Source: Spirochaetaceae bacterium
GTDB lineage: Bacteria; Spirochaetota; Spirochaetia; Treponematales; Rectinemataceae
DNA: 64,000 bases
Direction: 5' to 3'
Assembly (NCBI GenBank): GCA_025355995.1
Contig: JANXYQ010000025.1
Location: 1-64,000 of the forward strand
Both the position numbers and the translations under genes were made by a program. Positions 41,554 through 50,874 of the stretch are shown piece after piece. Numbering within the stretch: the stretch's first letter is position 1; each line of letters starts with the position of its first letter. The notes under the pieces are model-generated. The model did no database searches. It was not told the DNA's origin and was given only the letters and a program-made list of their open reading frames with translations.

Positions 41554-42753
41554 ATGAAGAGAATCGCTATGATCTTCGTGGCGCTCGCCATCGTCGCGGC
41601 GAGCTCATCGTTCGCCCAGGCGAAGTACCACATCGGCATCGTGACCGGGACCGTCTCCCAGTCCGAGGACGATCTCCGCGGCGCCGAGGCCCTTATCAAG
41701 GCCTACGGCGACGTCAAGTCCGGCGGCATGATCCAGCACATCACCTATCCCGACGACTTCATGTCCCAGCAGGAGACCTTCATTTCCTCGGTCGTGTCCC
41801 TCGCGGACGACAAGCTCATGAAGGCGATCGTGATCAACCAGGCCATCCCCGGCTCCACCGAGGCCTTCAAGCGGGTTAAGGCCAAGAGGCCCGACATCCT
41901 CCTCCTCGCCGGCGAGCCCCACGAGGATCCCCTCGTCATCCAGAGCTCGGGCGCGGACATGATCCTCTCGAACGACTTCGTGTCGCGCGGCTACACCATA
42001 ATCTGGGCGGCCAAGCAGCTCGGCGCCAAGAAATTCGTCCACATCTCCTTCCCCAGGCACATGTCCTACGAGACCCTGAGCCGCCGCAACGAGATCTTCA
42101 AGGTCGCCTGCGCGGACCTCGGCCTCGAGTACGCCTTCGAGACCGCGCCTGATCCTACCTCCGACGTCGGTATGCCCGGCGCCCAGCAGTTCATCATGGA
42201 AAAGACCCCTCAGTGGATCGAGAAGTACGGTAAGAACACCGCCTTCTTCTGCACCAACGACGGCGAGACCGAGCCCCTGCTCCGCCAGTTGCTCGCGTAC
42301 GGCGGCATCTTCATCGAGGCCGACCTCCCCTCGCCGCTCATGGGCTACCCGGGGGCGCTCGGGATCGACCTCAAGGCCGAGATGGGCAACTTCCCCGCCA
42401 TCCTCAAGAAGGTCGAGGCCGCGGTGATCGCCAAGGGCGGCGCCGGGCGCTTCGGCACCTGGGCTTTCTCTTACGGCTTCACGGTTTCCGCCGGCCTCGG
42501 CGAGTTCGCCAAGAACGTCCTCGACGGCAAGGCCAAGAAGGATTCCCTCAAGGATCTCTTCACCGCCCTCGGGAAGTACACTCCTGGTGCCAAGTGGAAC
42601 GGCGCCTACTACACCGATGCCAACACCGGAGTCCGCGCCAAGAACCAGGTGCTCGTCTACATGGACACCTATATCATGGGCAAGCCCGGCAAGTTCCTCC
42701 CCACGACCACGCTCAAGATCCCGGACAAGTACTTCCTCATCAAGAACAAGTAA
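41554..42753 (+). CDS. DUF3798-family periplasmic binding protein
   Basis: 399 residues with a signal peptide (MKRIAMIFVALAIVAASSSFAQA, cut after about 23). The mature protein has the two-lobed type I periplasmic binding fold suggested by YHIGIVTGTVSQSEDD, KAIVINQAIPGSTEAFKRVKA, FFCTNDGETEPLLRQLLAYGG and FAYSYGF-like segments. It matches the DUF3798 family, known mainly in spirochaetes and some Firmicutes. GGAGG precedes the ATG and a terminator lies between it and the transporter genes, so it is probably made in excess. It presents an unknown ligand to the ABC importer encoded next; the transporter type suggests a sugar or nucleoside. Confidence 0.85.
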   Translation: MKRIAMIFVALAIVAASSSFAQAKYHIGIVTGTVSQSEDDLRGAEALIKAYGDVKSGGMIQHITYPDDFMSQQETFISSVVSLADDKLMKAIVINQAIPGSTEAFKRVKAKRPDILLLAGEPHEDPLVIQSSGADMILSNDFVSRGYTIIWAAKQLGAKKFVHISFPRHMSYETLSRRNEIFKVACADLGLEYAFETAPDPTSDVGMPGAQQFIMEKTPQWIEKYGKNTAFFCTNDGETEPLLRQLLAYGGIFIEADLPSPLMGYPGALGIDLKAEMGNFPAILKKVEAAVIAKGGAGRFGTWAFSYGFTVSAGLGEFAKNVLDGKAKKDSLKDLFTALGKYTPGAKWNGAYYTDANTGVRAKNQVLVYMDTYIMGKPGKFLPTTTLKIPDKYFLIKNK

Positions 42754-42771
42754 AAATTCCTATCGTCATGA

Positions 42772-42799
42772 CGAGGGGCCTCGCGGCCCCTCGTTTTTT
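42772..42799 (+). terminator. Intercistronic terminator
   Basis: CGAGGGGCC, a TCGC loop and GGCCCCTCG make a perfect 9-bp stem, followed by TTTTTT. It lies 18 bases after the binding-protein stop and 40 bases before the ATPase start, so it would reduce expression of the transporter relative to the binding protein. Confidence 0.88.
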
Positions 42800-42838
42800 C
42801 CTCGGCTTTCCGCCGCGATCCGCTTTCAAGGGGAAATT

Positions 42839-44452
42839 ATGGGGCAGCAGGGTCCGATTCTCTCCGTCGAGCACGTCTCGAAGGAATTCTACGGCAACGT
42901 CGTCCTCAACGACGTTTGCTTCGAGCTGAAGGCGGGGGAGATCCTCGGCCTCGTCGGCGAAAACGGCGCCGGCAAGACGACCTTGATGCGCATCCTCTTC
43001 GGGATGCCGGTCATAGCCGAGACCGGTGGCTACAAGGGCCGCATCTGCCTCGACGGCCAGGAAGTCCGTTTCTCCAGCCCCTTCGACGCGCTCGACTCGG
43101 GGATCGGCATGGTCCATCAGGAATTCAGCCTCATACCCGGCTTCACGACGACCGAGAACATCGTGCTCAATCGGGAGTCGATGAGGCCGAGCATCCTCAA
43201 CGACGTCTTCGGGGACCGCATGAGCGTACTCGATAGGCCGGACATGAGGAAGCGCGCCGAGGCCGCCATCGCCAAGCTCGGCGTCAAGCTCGACCCGGAC
43301 CTGCTCATCTCCGAGATGCCGGTCGGGCACAAGCAGTTCACCGAAATCGCTCGCGAGATCACCCGGACCAAGACCCGGATCCTCGTGCTCGACGAGCCGA
43401 CCGCCGTCCTCACCGAGTCCGAGGCCGAGGTGCTGCTGGCCGCCCTTCGGAACATCGCCAAGCTCGGCATCGCGATCATCTTCATATCCCACCGCTTGCG
43501 CGAGGTGGTCGACGTCGCCGACCGAGTCGTAGTGCTTCGCGACGGCCTCGCCATCAAGGACCTCCCCGTAGCGGGCGTCTCCGTCCGGGACATCGCGTCC
43601 TGGATGGTCGGCAGGACCGTCGCCGCCGACGCGGTCGCGGGCGGCGAGGGCCGGGAGTTCGGGGACGAGCTGCTCAAGGTCGAGGGCCTCTGGGTGGACA
43701 TGCCCGGCGAGACCGTCCGCGACGTCAGCTTCTCGGTCCGGAAGGGAGAGATCCTCGGTTTCGGGGGCTTGGCCGGACAGGGCAAGCTAGGAATCCCGAA
43801 CGGCATCATGGGCCTCTACCCGGCCGGGGGAAGCGTCGGCCTGCGCGGGAAGGGCGTCCCGCTGGACTCTCCCCGGGCGGCGCTCGAGGCGGGGATGGCC
43901 TTCGTATCGGAGGACCGCCGCGGGGTCGGCCTCCTCCTCGACGAGAGCCTCGACTGGAACATCGCCTTCACGGCCATGCAGGTCCAAGGCGCCTACCTCC
44001 GGCCCATCCTCGGCGGCCTCTTCAAGATCCGCGACGAGGCCGGGATGAGGAAGCTCACGGAGGAGTACGTCGGCGCCCTCGACATCAAGTGCACCAGCCC
44101 GAAGCAGAAGGCCAAGGAGCTCTCGGGCGGCAACCAGCAGAAAATCTGCCTCGCGAAGGCCTTCGCCGTGAAGCCCGACCTCCTCTTCGTCTCGGAGCCG
44201 ACTCGCGGGATAGACGTTGGGGCGAAGAAGCTGGTCCTAGACACGCTGCACAGGTACAACAGGGAATACGGCACGACGATCGTCATGGTGTCGAGCGAGC
44301 TCGAGGAGCTGCGCGCCATCTGCGACCGAATCGCGATCGTGGACGAGGGAAGGATCGCGGGAATACTGCCGCCGACCGCGGAGCTGCCCGAGTTCGGCCT
44401 GCTGATGTCGGGCCTGGCGGCGAGAAACGCGCGGGAGGCCGTCAATGCCTAA
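42839..44452 (+). CDS. ABC importer ATP-binding protein with two ATPase domains
   Basis: 537 residues from ATG 42839, with AAGGGG upstream; a longer frame runs through the terminator and is not used. Two ABC domains are present, as in ribose/galactose-type importers. Domain 1: Walker A GENGAGKTT, Walker B LVLDEPTAVLTESE. Its signature reads MPVGHKQFTEIAREI rather than the usual LSVGQ form. Domain 2: a degenerate Walker A (GLAGQGKLG), signature LSGGNQQKICLAKA, Walker B LLFVSEPTRGIDVG. Such asymmetry is typical of the family. It energises uptake by the two permeases that follow, the first of which starts 8 bp inside this gene. Confidence 0.93.
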   Translation: MGQQGPILSVEHVSKEFYGNVVLNDVCFELKAGEILGLVGENGAGKTTLMRILFGMPVIAETGGYKGRICLDGQEVRFSSPFDALDSGIGMVHQEFSLIPGFTTTENIVLNRESMRPSILNDVFGDRMSVLDRPDMRKRAEAAIAKLGVKLDPDLLISEMPVGHKQFTEIAREITRTKTRILVLDEPTAVLTESEAEVLLAALRNIAKLGIAIIFISHRLREVVDVADRVVVLRDGLAIKDLPVAGVSVRDIASWMVGRTVAADAVAGGEGREFGDELLKVEGLWVDMPGETVRDVSFSVRKGEILGFGGLAGQGKLGIPNGIMGLYPAGGSVGLRGKGVPLDSPRAALEAGMAFVSEDRRGVGLLLDESLDWNIAFTAMQVQGAYLRPILGGLFKIRDEAGMRKLTEEYVGALDIKCTSPKQKAKELSGGNQQKICLAKAFAVKPDLLFVSEPTRGIDVGAKKLVLDTLHRYNREYGTTIVMVSSELEELRAICDRIAIVDEGRIAGILPPTAELPEFGLLMSGLAARNAREAVNA

Positions 44453-45500
44453 GTCGACGCCCAATATCAAGCAATTCGTGACCGACTTCGGTTGGCCCAG
44501 GATCATAATATTCTTCTTCCTCGCCCTGCTCTTCGCCGCCGCTCCCTTCGTCGGCGTCAGGATGGACGCGTCCATCTCGGACGTGTTCAACCGCTTCGGC
44601 CAGAACGGCCTGTTCGTCCTCGCCCTGGTACCGATGATCCAATCTGGCTGCGGCCTCAACTTCGGGCTGTCGATCGGCATCATCGCCGGCCTGATAGGCT
44701 CCACGCTCTCCGTGCAGCTCGGCCTGATCGGGTTCGGGGGCTTCTTCGGGGCCGTGGCCCTGGCCCTGCCCTTCGCTGTGCTCTTCGGATGGGTCTACGG
44801 CAAGCTCCTGAACAAGGTCAAGGGCGAGGAGATGACTATCGCCATGTACGTCGGCTTCGCCGGCGTCATGTTCATGTGCATCATGTGGCTCGTGCTTCCG
44901 TACACGTCCCCGACGATGGTCTGGGGCTACGCCGGCAAGGGCCTGCGTACGACGATAACCGTGGAGGGCTTCTATCGCCAGGTGCTCAACGAGTTCCTCG
45001 CGATAAGGATCGGGCCGAACTTCGTGTTCCCCACGGGAATGCTCCTCTTCGACGGCCTCTGCGCCTACCTGCTCTGGCTCTTCATGCGGACCAAGACTGG
45101 GACGGCGATGACGGCCGTGGGATCGAACCCCGACTACGCCCGCGCCTCCGGGATCAGCGTCGACCGGATGAGGACCACCTCGGTCATCATCTCGACCGTG
45201 CTCGGCGCCGTCGGAATCGTCGTCTTCCAGCAGAGCTACGGCTTCATCCAGCTATATACGGCCCCTCTCGCGATGCCCTTCGCGGCCGTTGCCGCGATCC
45301 TCATCGGAGGGGCCTCGGTCAACAAGGCCAGCATGGTCAACGTCCTCGTCGGAGCCTTCCTCTTCCAAGGCCTCCTCACGATGACGCCGTCGGTCATTAA
45401 CTCGGCGCTCCACACCGACATCAGCGAGGTCGTTCGGCTCATCGTGTCGAACGGAATCATCATCTACGCCCTCACGAGAAAGACGAAGGTAGCCAAATGA
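44445..45500 (+). CDS. ABC importer permease 1 (BPD_transp_2 type)
   Basis: 351 residues with about nine or ten membrane helices. A typical segment is CGLNFGLSIGIIAGLIGSTLSVQLGL, and the cytoplasmic coupling region reads MTAVGSNPDYARASGISVDRMRTTSVI, a sign of the ribose/branched-chain-type permease family. It overlaps the ATPase gene by 8 bp and the second permease by 4 bp. It pairs with the next gene as a heterodimeric channel for the ligand bound by the DUF3798 protein. Confidence 0.92.
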   Translation: MPKSTPNIKQFVTDFGWPRIIIFFFLALLFAAAPFVGVRMDASISDVFNRFGQNGLFVLALVPMIQSGCGLNFGLSIGIIAGLIGSTLSVQLGLIGFGGFFGAVALALPFAVLFGWVYGKLLNKVKGEEMTIAMYVGFAGVMFMCIMWLVLPYTSPTMVWGYAGKGLRTTITVEGFYRQVLNEFLAIRIGPNFVFPTGMLLFDGLCAYLLWLFMRTKTGTAMTAVGSNPDYARASGISVDRMRTTSVIISTVLGAVGIVVFQQSYGFIQLYTAPLAMPFAAVAAILIGGASVNKASMVNVLVGAFLFQGLLTMTPSVINSALHTDISEVVRLIVSNGIIIYALTRKTKVAK

Positions 45501-46618
45501 GCGGCAAGAAAAGCCTCGGTCGCTTCCTAACTGAGAATGCGGTCGTCATCCTGTTCCTCCTCATCACGATCGCCGCGATCCCCTCGTCCGGCCTATCCAT
45601 TCAGTACATCCTCCAGGAGATGATCACCCGGCTAGGGCGAAACACCTTCCTGGTCCTCGCGCTCATCCTGCCCATCTACGCCGGGATGGGCCTAAATTTC
45701 GGCATGACCCTCGGGGCGATGTCGGGCCAGCTTGGCCTCATCCTCGCGATCAACTTCAATGTGGGAGGAGTCGAGGGCCTGGCCTTCGCCGCCCTCCTGG
45801 GCACGCCCGTGTCGGTCCTGATGGGTTATATCTGCGGCTCGGTGCTCAATAAGGCCAAGGGCCGCGAGATGGTCACCGGATACATGCTCGCCTTCTTCAT
45901 AAACGGCATCTACCAGCTGGTCATCCTATACATGATGGGCGCCATCTTCCCGATCCGCTCGCCGGCGATCCTTCTGTCGCGGGGCTACGGGATCAGGAAC
46001 ACGCTCAACCTCGAGGGCGTGCGCCAATCCCTCGATAACCTGCTGATGCTCAGGCTGGGGGGCTACGCCCTCCCGCTCGCGACCTTCATCGTGATCGCCG
46101 TCCTCTGCGCGTTCGTCATCTGGTTCAAGAAGACGAAGCTCGGCCAGGACATGAGGGCGGTCGGACACGACATGACGGTCGCCGAGTCGGCCGGCGTTCC
46201 GGTCGACAGGACGCGCATCATCGCCATCATCATCTCGACGGTCCTCGCCTGTTACGGGCAGATCATCTTCTTGCAGAACATGGGCAACATGGCCACCTAC
46301 AACGCCCACGACCAGACGAGCTTCTTCGCGGTCGCCGCGATCCTCGTCGGCGGGGCGTCGGTGAAGAAGGCCTCGATACCGAACGTCTTCATCGGGGTCA
46401 TCCTGCTCCACGTGCTCTTCGTCGTGACCCCGAGGGCGGGGCAGAACCTCTTCGGCTCCGCCATGATCGGCGAGTACTTCAGGCAGTTCATCGGCTACGG
46501 GGTCATCGCCCTGTCCCTCGTGCTCTACGCCTGGAGGGCCCGCAAGGACGCGTTGCGCGCCCGAGAAGGCCTGCGCAGGGCTTCGATCGCCGCCGCGCCC
46601 GAAGGAGCCGCCAAATGA
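45497..46618 (+). CDS. ABC importer permease 2 (BPD_transp_2 type)
   Basis: 373 residues, about ten membrane helices, related to the first permease. The parallel region reads GMGLNFGMTLGAMSGQLGLILAI and the coupling loop MRAVGHDMTVAESAGVPVDRTRIIAI. It starts in the ATGA overlap with permease 1 and ends in an overlap with the next small gene, so the importer subunits are made together. The C-terminus is Arg/Ala-rich and cytoplasmic. Confidence 0.92.
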   Translation: MSGKKSLGRFLTENAVVILFLLITIAAIPSSGLSIQYILQEMITRLGRNTFLVLALILPIYAGMGLNFGMTLGAMSGQLGLILAINFNVGGVEGLAFAALLGTPVSVLMGYICGSVLNKAKGREMVTGYMLAFFINGIYQLVILYMMGAIFPIRSPAILLSRGYGIRNTLNLEGVRQSLDNLLMLRLGGYALPLATFIVIAVLCAFVIWFKKTKLGQDMRAVGHDMTVAESAGVPVDRTRIIAIIISTVLACYGQIIFLQNMGNMATYNAHDQTSFFAVAAILVGGASVKKASIPNVFIGVILLHVLFVVTPRAGQNLFGSAMIGEYFRQFIGYGVIALSLVLYAWRARKDALRAREGLRRASIAAAPEGAAK

Positions 46619-47100
46619 GCGAGAAGAAAGTCGATCCCAAAATCGCGGCCAGGCGGCTCCTTGTGAGGGGCGGCCTGGTGGTCGCCTACGTTTTCCTGGT
46701 CGGCCTCTTCTTCGTGACGGGCAAGGGGCACACCGTCCTCGTAGACAACAAGGACGCGGCGGACGGCTCGGCCGTCGGGATCAACGGCGCGCTCGTCTCT
46801 ATCGACGGACGCGAAGCCCTCGAGCAATATCCCGGCGACCGCGACATCGTCCTGCTGAAGGGCCAGCGGCATCGCGTGCGCATCCAGCTGCCTTCCGGCG
46901 AGCCGCCGATCGAGATGAGCCTCGCCCTCCCGCTCAATACCGATATGCTCCTCCTCTCCATCCCGAAGCTCGTCGCGAAGCAGGCGGGCTATCTGGAGGA
47001 ATTCGTCCAGCGGGACCAGCCCCGCCCGGCGGACGAGAAGGTCGGCGACAACAACGCCTTCACTTCGCCGGACGCGCCGGTGACGACGCCCGCTCCGTAG
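46615..47100 (+). CDS. Single-pass membrane protein linked to the DUF3798 importer
   Basis: 161 residues. One N-terminal helix (GGLVVAYVFLVGLFFVT) is followed by an extracytoplasmic beta-rich domain (VLVDNKDAADGSAVGINGALVSIDGREALEQYPGD) and a Pro/Ala-rich tail. No catalytic motif is visible. The same small gene follows DUF3798 transporters in other spirochaetes, to my recollection as DUF6672; that label is not verified. It overlaps permease 2 by 4 bp. It may be an accessory subunit of the importer. Confidence 0.75.
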   Translation: MSEKKVDPKIAARRLLVRGGLVVAYVFLVGLFFVTGKGHTVLVDNKDAADGSAVGINGALVSIDGREALEQYPGDRDIVLLKGQRHRVRIQLPSGEPPIEMSLALPLNTDMLLLSIPKLVAKQAGYLEEFVQRDQPRPADEKVGDNNAFTSPDAPVTTPAP

Positions 47101-47107
47101 CGCGAAG

Positions 47108-48346
47108 ATGAAGCCCCGATTCGCTAAGGCCCCGCTGGCCGTGGTGGCGGCGCTGGCCCTGGCGGCGGCTCTCCCGTCCTGCGCCCGCCATGGCTCGGTG
47201 GTGGCAAGCCCGCCCCGCGTCGTGATCGTCACCCCGACCGAAGCCGCTGCGGGAGGTGCGTTCCGCGGGGCGGAGGCTTTCGTCCGCTCCAACGAGGCCA
47301 AGGGCCCCAGGGGCGGAGCTACTCACGCCGTTTTCCCGGACAAGCCGGCGTCCGGGGGAGCGGAGGCGGCATTCTCCGACTTCGTCGCCGCCGCCGCGCG
47401 GGATCCCCTAGTCAAGGCGATCGTCGTCAATCCGGCCCTACCAGGATGCGCCGAGGGATTTCGACTCGCTCGCGAGGCGCGCCTCAAGGATTCGAGGCCC
47501 GAGATCCTCTGCGTCGCCGGCGATTCGCGAGAGGACGGGCTCGTAATCGAGGCTTCCGCCGACCTGGTCGTCGACTTGGATCGCGTCTATCGCGCCTACC
47601 TGATACCCTGGGCGGCCAGGAAGATGGGCGCGAAAGCCCTCGTGGCTGCATACGCGCGCGGAGAGGATTCGGATCCGGTCGCGGCTCGCGAGCGCGCGAT
47701 CATGTCCGCCGCCTGCTCGGAGCTAGGCTTGCGCTACGCGGCCATGGTCGCGCCTCCCGGCGTCGATAGCGCCGGCTACGCGCGGGCCATGACGGGAACC
47801 TGGCTCCGCGACTTCGGCCCCGACGCGGGGCTGTATTGCTCGGCCGCCGAGCTCGCGCCGCCGTTGCTCGCGGGCGCAATCGCCGGCGGCGGCATCGCGG
47901 CGGACCTGGCGGCGGGGCCGACCCGGGCGGCCTACGCGGCCGCTCTCGGCCTGGACCTGGGCGAGGCCAAGGGCGACCCGAGAAAGGAGCGCCGCATCGT
48001 CGAGGACGCCGTCGCCCGCTTGGGCGGGCGCGGCCGCTTCGGCCTATGGGAAGCCGACTACGCCGAGGCGAGCGTCGAGGGACTGGCCGAGTTCGCGGCG
48101 CGCGCGGCTTCGGGCGCCCCTCGAAGGGACGACGCCAAGGACTTGCTGGCGGCGCTCGGCGCCCGCGCGCCGGCGGCGGCCTGGCTCGCCGCCTACGACG
48201 TCGATCCCGACACGGGGGTAAGGTCGGCGAACCGCGTCCTTCTTCGGCAGGATATCTACGCGCTCGGGACCGGTTACCTCCAGAGCGCCCTTCCTGTCGT
48301 ACCGGCCAAGTACCTCTCCCTGGTCCCGCCCGCCTCGCATTATTGA
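47108..48346 (+). CDS. Second DUF3798-family binding protein, lipoprotein form
   Basis: 412 residues with a lipobox LPSC (Cys25), so it is lipid-anchored. It is distantly but collinearly related to the first binding protein of the operon: YLIPWAARKMGAKALVAAYARG matches YTIIWAAKQLGAKKFVHISFPR, and SAACSELGLRYAAMVAPPG matches KVACADLGLEYAFETAPDP. The ends (TGVRSANRVLLRQDIYALG against TGVRAKNQVLVYMDTYIMG) also align. It probably binds a related ligand or acts as a co-receptor. It ends the six-gene operon. Confidence 0.82.
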   Translation: MKPRFAKAPLAVVAALALAAALPSCARHGSVVASPPRVVIVTPTEAAAGGAFRGAEAFVRSNEAKGPRGGATHAVFPDKPASGGAEAAFSDFVAAAARDPLVKAIVVNPALPGCAEGFRLAREARLKDSRPEILCVAGDSREDGLVIEASADLVVDLDRVYRAYLIPWAARKMGAKALVAAYARGEDSDPVAARERAIMSAACSELGLRYAAMVAPPGVDSAGYARAMTGTWLRDFGPDAGLYCSAAELAPPLLAGAIAGGGIAADLAAGPTRAAYAAALGLDLGEAKGDPRKERRIVEDAVARLGGRGRFGLWEADYAEASVEGLAEFAARAASGAPRRDDAKDLLAALGARAPAAAWLAAYDVDPDTGVRSANRVLLRQDIYALGTGYLQSALPVVPAKYLSLVPPASHY

Positions 48347-48372
48347 TTATTCGAGCTCGCCTCGACTAATAT
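48343..48372 (+). promoter_or_regulatory. Sigma-70 promoter of leuS
   Basis: TTGATT (48343-48348) and TAATAT (48367-48372) are 18 bases apart, 40 bases before the leuS start. The -35 box overlaps the stop codon of the preceding gene. Confidence 0.6.
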
Positions 48373-48412
48373 CTCCTGACCTCTACGGCGATCCATGAAA
48401 GGGAGCAGCTCG

Positions 48413-50854
48413 ATGGCAAAGTATCCGTTCGGGGAGATAGAGAAGAAATGGCAGGCGAGATGGGAGGCCGACAAGGCCTTCCGCGCCGTCGAGGACCCGG
48501 CCTTTCCCAAATCCAAGCGCCGCTATGTCCTCGACATGTTTCCCTATCCCTCGGGCGCCGGCCTCCACGCCGGGCACGTCGAGAACTACACGATCACCGA
48601 CATGTACTGCCGCTACCTCAGGATGAACGGCTTCAACGTCCTTCACCCGATGGGCTTCGACGCCTTCGGCCTGCCAGCCGAGAACTACGCGATAAAGACC
48701 GGCACCCGCCCCGCGGTGACGACGCAGGAGAACGTCGACCGTTTCCGCGAGCAGATCAAGGCCATGGGCTTCTCCTACGACTGGGACCGCGAGTTCTCGA
48801 CGACCGACGCCGACTACTACAAGTGGACCCAATGGATCTTCCTCAAGCTTTTCGAAAAGGGCCTGGCCTACGAGTCCGACATGCCGATCAACTGGTGCCC
48901 CTCCTGCAAGACCGGCCTCGCCAACGAGGAGGTCATCGACGGCGAGTGCGAGCGCTGCCACACGAAGGTCACGCGCAAGCGACTGCGCCAGTGGGTGCTC
49001 AGGATCACCGCCTACGCGGACCGCCTCCTCTCCGACCTCGCTTCCGTCGACTGGCCCGAGCCGATCAAGCAGATGCAGCGCAACTGGATCGGCAGGTCCG
49101 AGGGCGCATTGGTGCATTTCGATGTCGAGGGCCATGGCGAAAGGCTGGAGATATTCACGACCCGCGCCGACACGCTCTTCGGGGTCACCTACATGGTCCT
49201 ATCGCCCGAGCATCCCTTCGTCTCGAAGATAACCTCGAGCGCGCAACGCGCCGAAGTCGCGGCCTACGTCGAGGCGGCGGCGCGCAAGAGCGACATGGAG
49301 CGCACCGAGCTCGCCAAGGACAAGACGGGCGTCTTCACCGGCGCCTTCGCGGTCAATCCCCTGAACGGCGCTCGCGTGCCGATCTGGATCTCGGACTACG
49401 TCCTCATCTCCTACGGGACCGGCGCGATCATGGCCGTGCCCGCCCACGACGACCGCGACTGGGCCTTCGCCAAGAAATTCGGCCTGCCAATCATCCAGGT
49501 AGTCGCCTCGAAGGATCAGTACGAGTCCGGCTTCGATTTCTCGAAGGAGCCGGCCGAGTGCGACATCGAGGATGGCTACTCGGTCAATTCCGGCGAGTTC
49601 TCCGGCATGACCACCGAGGAGGCCAAGCTTAGGATAATCGAGAAGGTCGAGCGCGACGGCATCGGCAGGAAGTCGGTCAACTACAAGCTGCGCGACTGGC
49701 TCTTCTCGCGTCAGCGCTACTGGGGCGAGCCCATGCCCCTCGTGCACTGCGACAAGTGCGGGGTCGTCCCCCTTCCTGAGAAGGACCTCCCCCTCATGCT
49801 GCCGGAGGTCGAGAGCTACGAGCCTTCGGGCACGGGGGAGAGCCCCCTCGCGAAGATCGAGGACTGGGTGCGCACGACCTGCCCGAAATGCGGCGGTCCC
49901 GCGCGCCGCGAGACCAACACGATGCCCCAATGGGCCGGCTCCTGCTGGTACTACCTGCGCTTCATCGATCCCAAGGACGGGAACTCGTTCGCCTCTAAGG
50001 CGGCCCAGGACTATTGGATGCCCGTCGACCTCTACGTAGGCGGGGCCGAGCACGCGGTGCTCCACCTTCTGTATTCGCGCTTCTGGCATAAAGTCCTTTT
50101 CGACCTCGGCCTCGTGAATACCGACGAGCCCTTCGCGCGCCTCGTGAACCAGGGCCAGATCCTCGGAGCCGACGGCGTGCGCATGTCCAAGTCCCGCGGC
50201 AACACCGTCAATCCCGACGACTACATCGCCTCGAGCGGCGCGGACGCCCTTCGCGTATTCATCATGTTCATGGGGCCCATCGAGGCCGAGAAGCCCTGGT
50301 CCACCGCGGGCCTCGTAGGCGTCGAGCGCTTCCTCGAGCGCTGCTGGGCCCTCGGGGAGAAGCCGAGCTCGGAGGGGAAGGGCGACGAAGCCCTGCTCCG
50401 CCTCATGCACAAGACCATCAGGAAGGTGAGCCTCGACACCTCCACGATGAACTACAACACGGCTGTCTCCCAGATGATGGTGTATAGCGCCGAGCTCGCG
50501 AAGCTCGAGGCGCTGCCGCGATCGCTCTGGGAGCCGTTGATCCTCATGCTCGCGCCCTACGCTCCCCATCTCGCGGAGGAGCTCTGGGAGCGCGCGGGCC
50601 ATGCGAGGAGCCTGTCGAAGGAGGCTTGGCCGACCTTCGACGAGGCGCTCTGCGTCGACGAGACCAAGGAAATAGTCGTCCAGGTGAACGGAAAGCTGCG
50701 CGAGCGGTTCAACGCCGCATCAGGGACGCCGGAAGCGGCGCTTGAGGCTACCGCCCTCGCGCTTCCCAAGGTCCTGGAGTGGATCCAGGGCAAGAAGGTG
50801 GCGAAGGTAATCGTGATCAAGGACAAGCTCGTGAACATCGTCGTTTCGGGCTAG
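48413..50854 (+). CDS. leuS: Leucyl-tRNA synthetase
   Basis: 813 residues from ATG 48413, preceded by AAGGGAG; an in-frame ATG six codons upstream lacks a ribosome site. Class I motifs are clear: the HIGH-type YPSGAGLHAGHVENY near residue 45, an editing domain in the middle (FTTRADTLFGVTYMVLSPEHP), two zinc-knuckle-like CxxC pairs (WCPSCKTG with CERCH, and CDKCG with CPKCG), and KMSKS as VRMSKSRGNTVNPDDYI. It charges tRNA-Leu, which is the signal read by the leuA leader peptide elsewhere in this window. Confidence 0.97.
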   Translation: MAKYPFGEIEKKWQARWEADKAFRAVEDPAFPKSKRRYVLDMFPYPSGAGLHAGHVENYTITDMYCRYLRMNGFNVLHPMGFDAFGLPAENYAIKTGTRPAVTTQENVDRFREQIKAMGFSYDWDREFSTTDADYYKWTQWIFLKLFEKGLAYESDMPINWCPSCKTGLANEEVIDGECERCHTKVTRKRLRQWVLRITAYADRLLSDLASVDWPEPIKQMQRNWIGRSEGALVHFDVEGHGERLEIFTTRADTLFGVTYMVLSPEHPFVSKITSSAQRAEVAAYVEAAARKSDMERTELAKDKTGVFTGAFAVNPLNGARVPIWISDYVLISYGTGAIMAVPAHDDRDWAFAKKFGLPIIQVVASKDQYESGFDFSKEPAECDIEDGYSVNSGEFSGMTTEEAKLRIIEKVERDGIGRKSVNYKLRDWLFSRQRYWGEPMPLVHCDKCGVVPLPEKDLPLMLPEVESYEPSGTGESPLAKIEDWVRTTCPKCGGPARRETNTMPQWAGSCWYYLRFIDPKDGNSFASKAAQDYWMPVDLYVGGAEHAVLHLLYSRFWHKVLFDLGLVNTDEPFARLVNQGQILGADGVRMSKSRGNTVNPDDYIASSGADALRVFIMFMGPIEAEKPWSTAGLVGVERFLERCWALGEKPSSEGKGDEALLRLMHKTIRKVSLDTSTMNYNTAVSQMMVYSAELAKLEALPRSLWEPLILMLAPYAPHLAEELWERAGHARSLSKEAWPTFDEALCVDETKEIVVQVNGKLRERFNAASGTPEAALEATALALPKVLEWIQGKKVAKVIVIKDKLVNIVVSG

Positions 50855-50874
50855 GGAGAGCCTGGGCCCCTGGC

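Noticed and set aside
42585-42610. A TTGGCAC sequence on the minus strand inside the binding-protein gene as a sigma-54 promoter
   Set aside because: The -12 element is poor and no minus-strand gene follows. It probably reflects codon usage.
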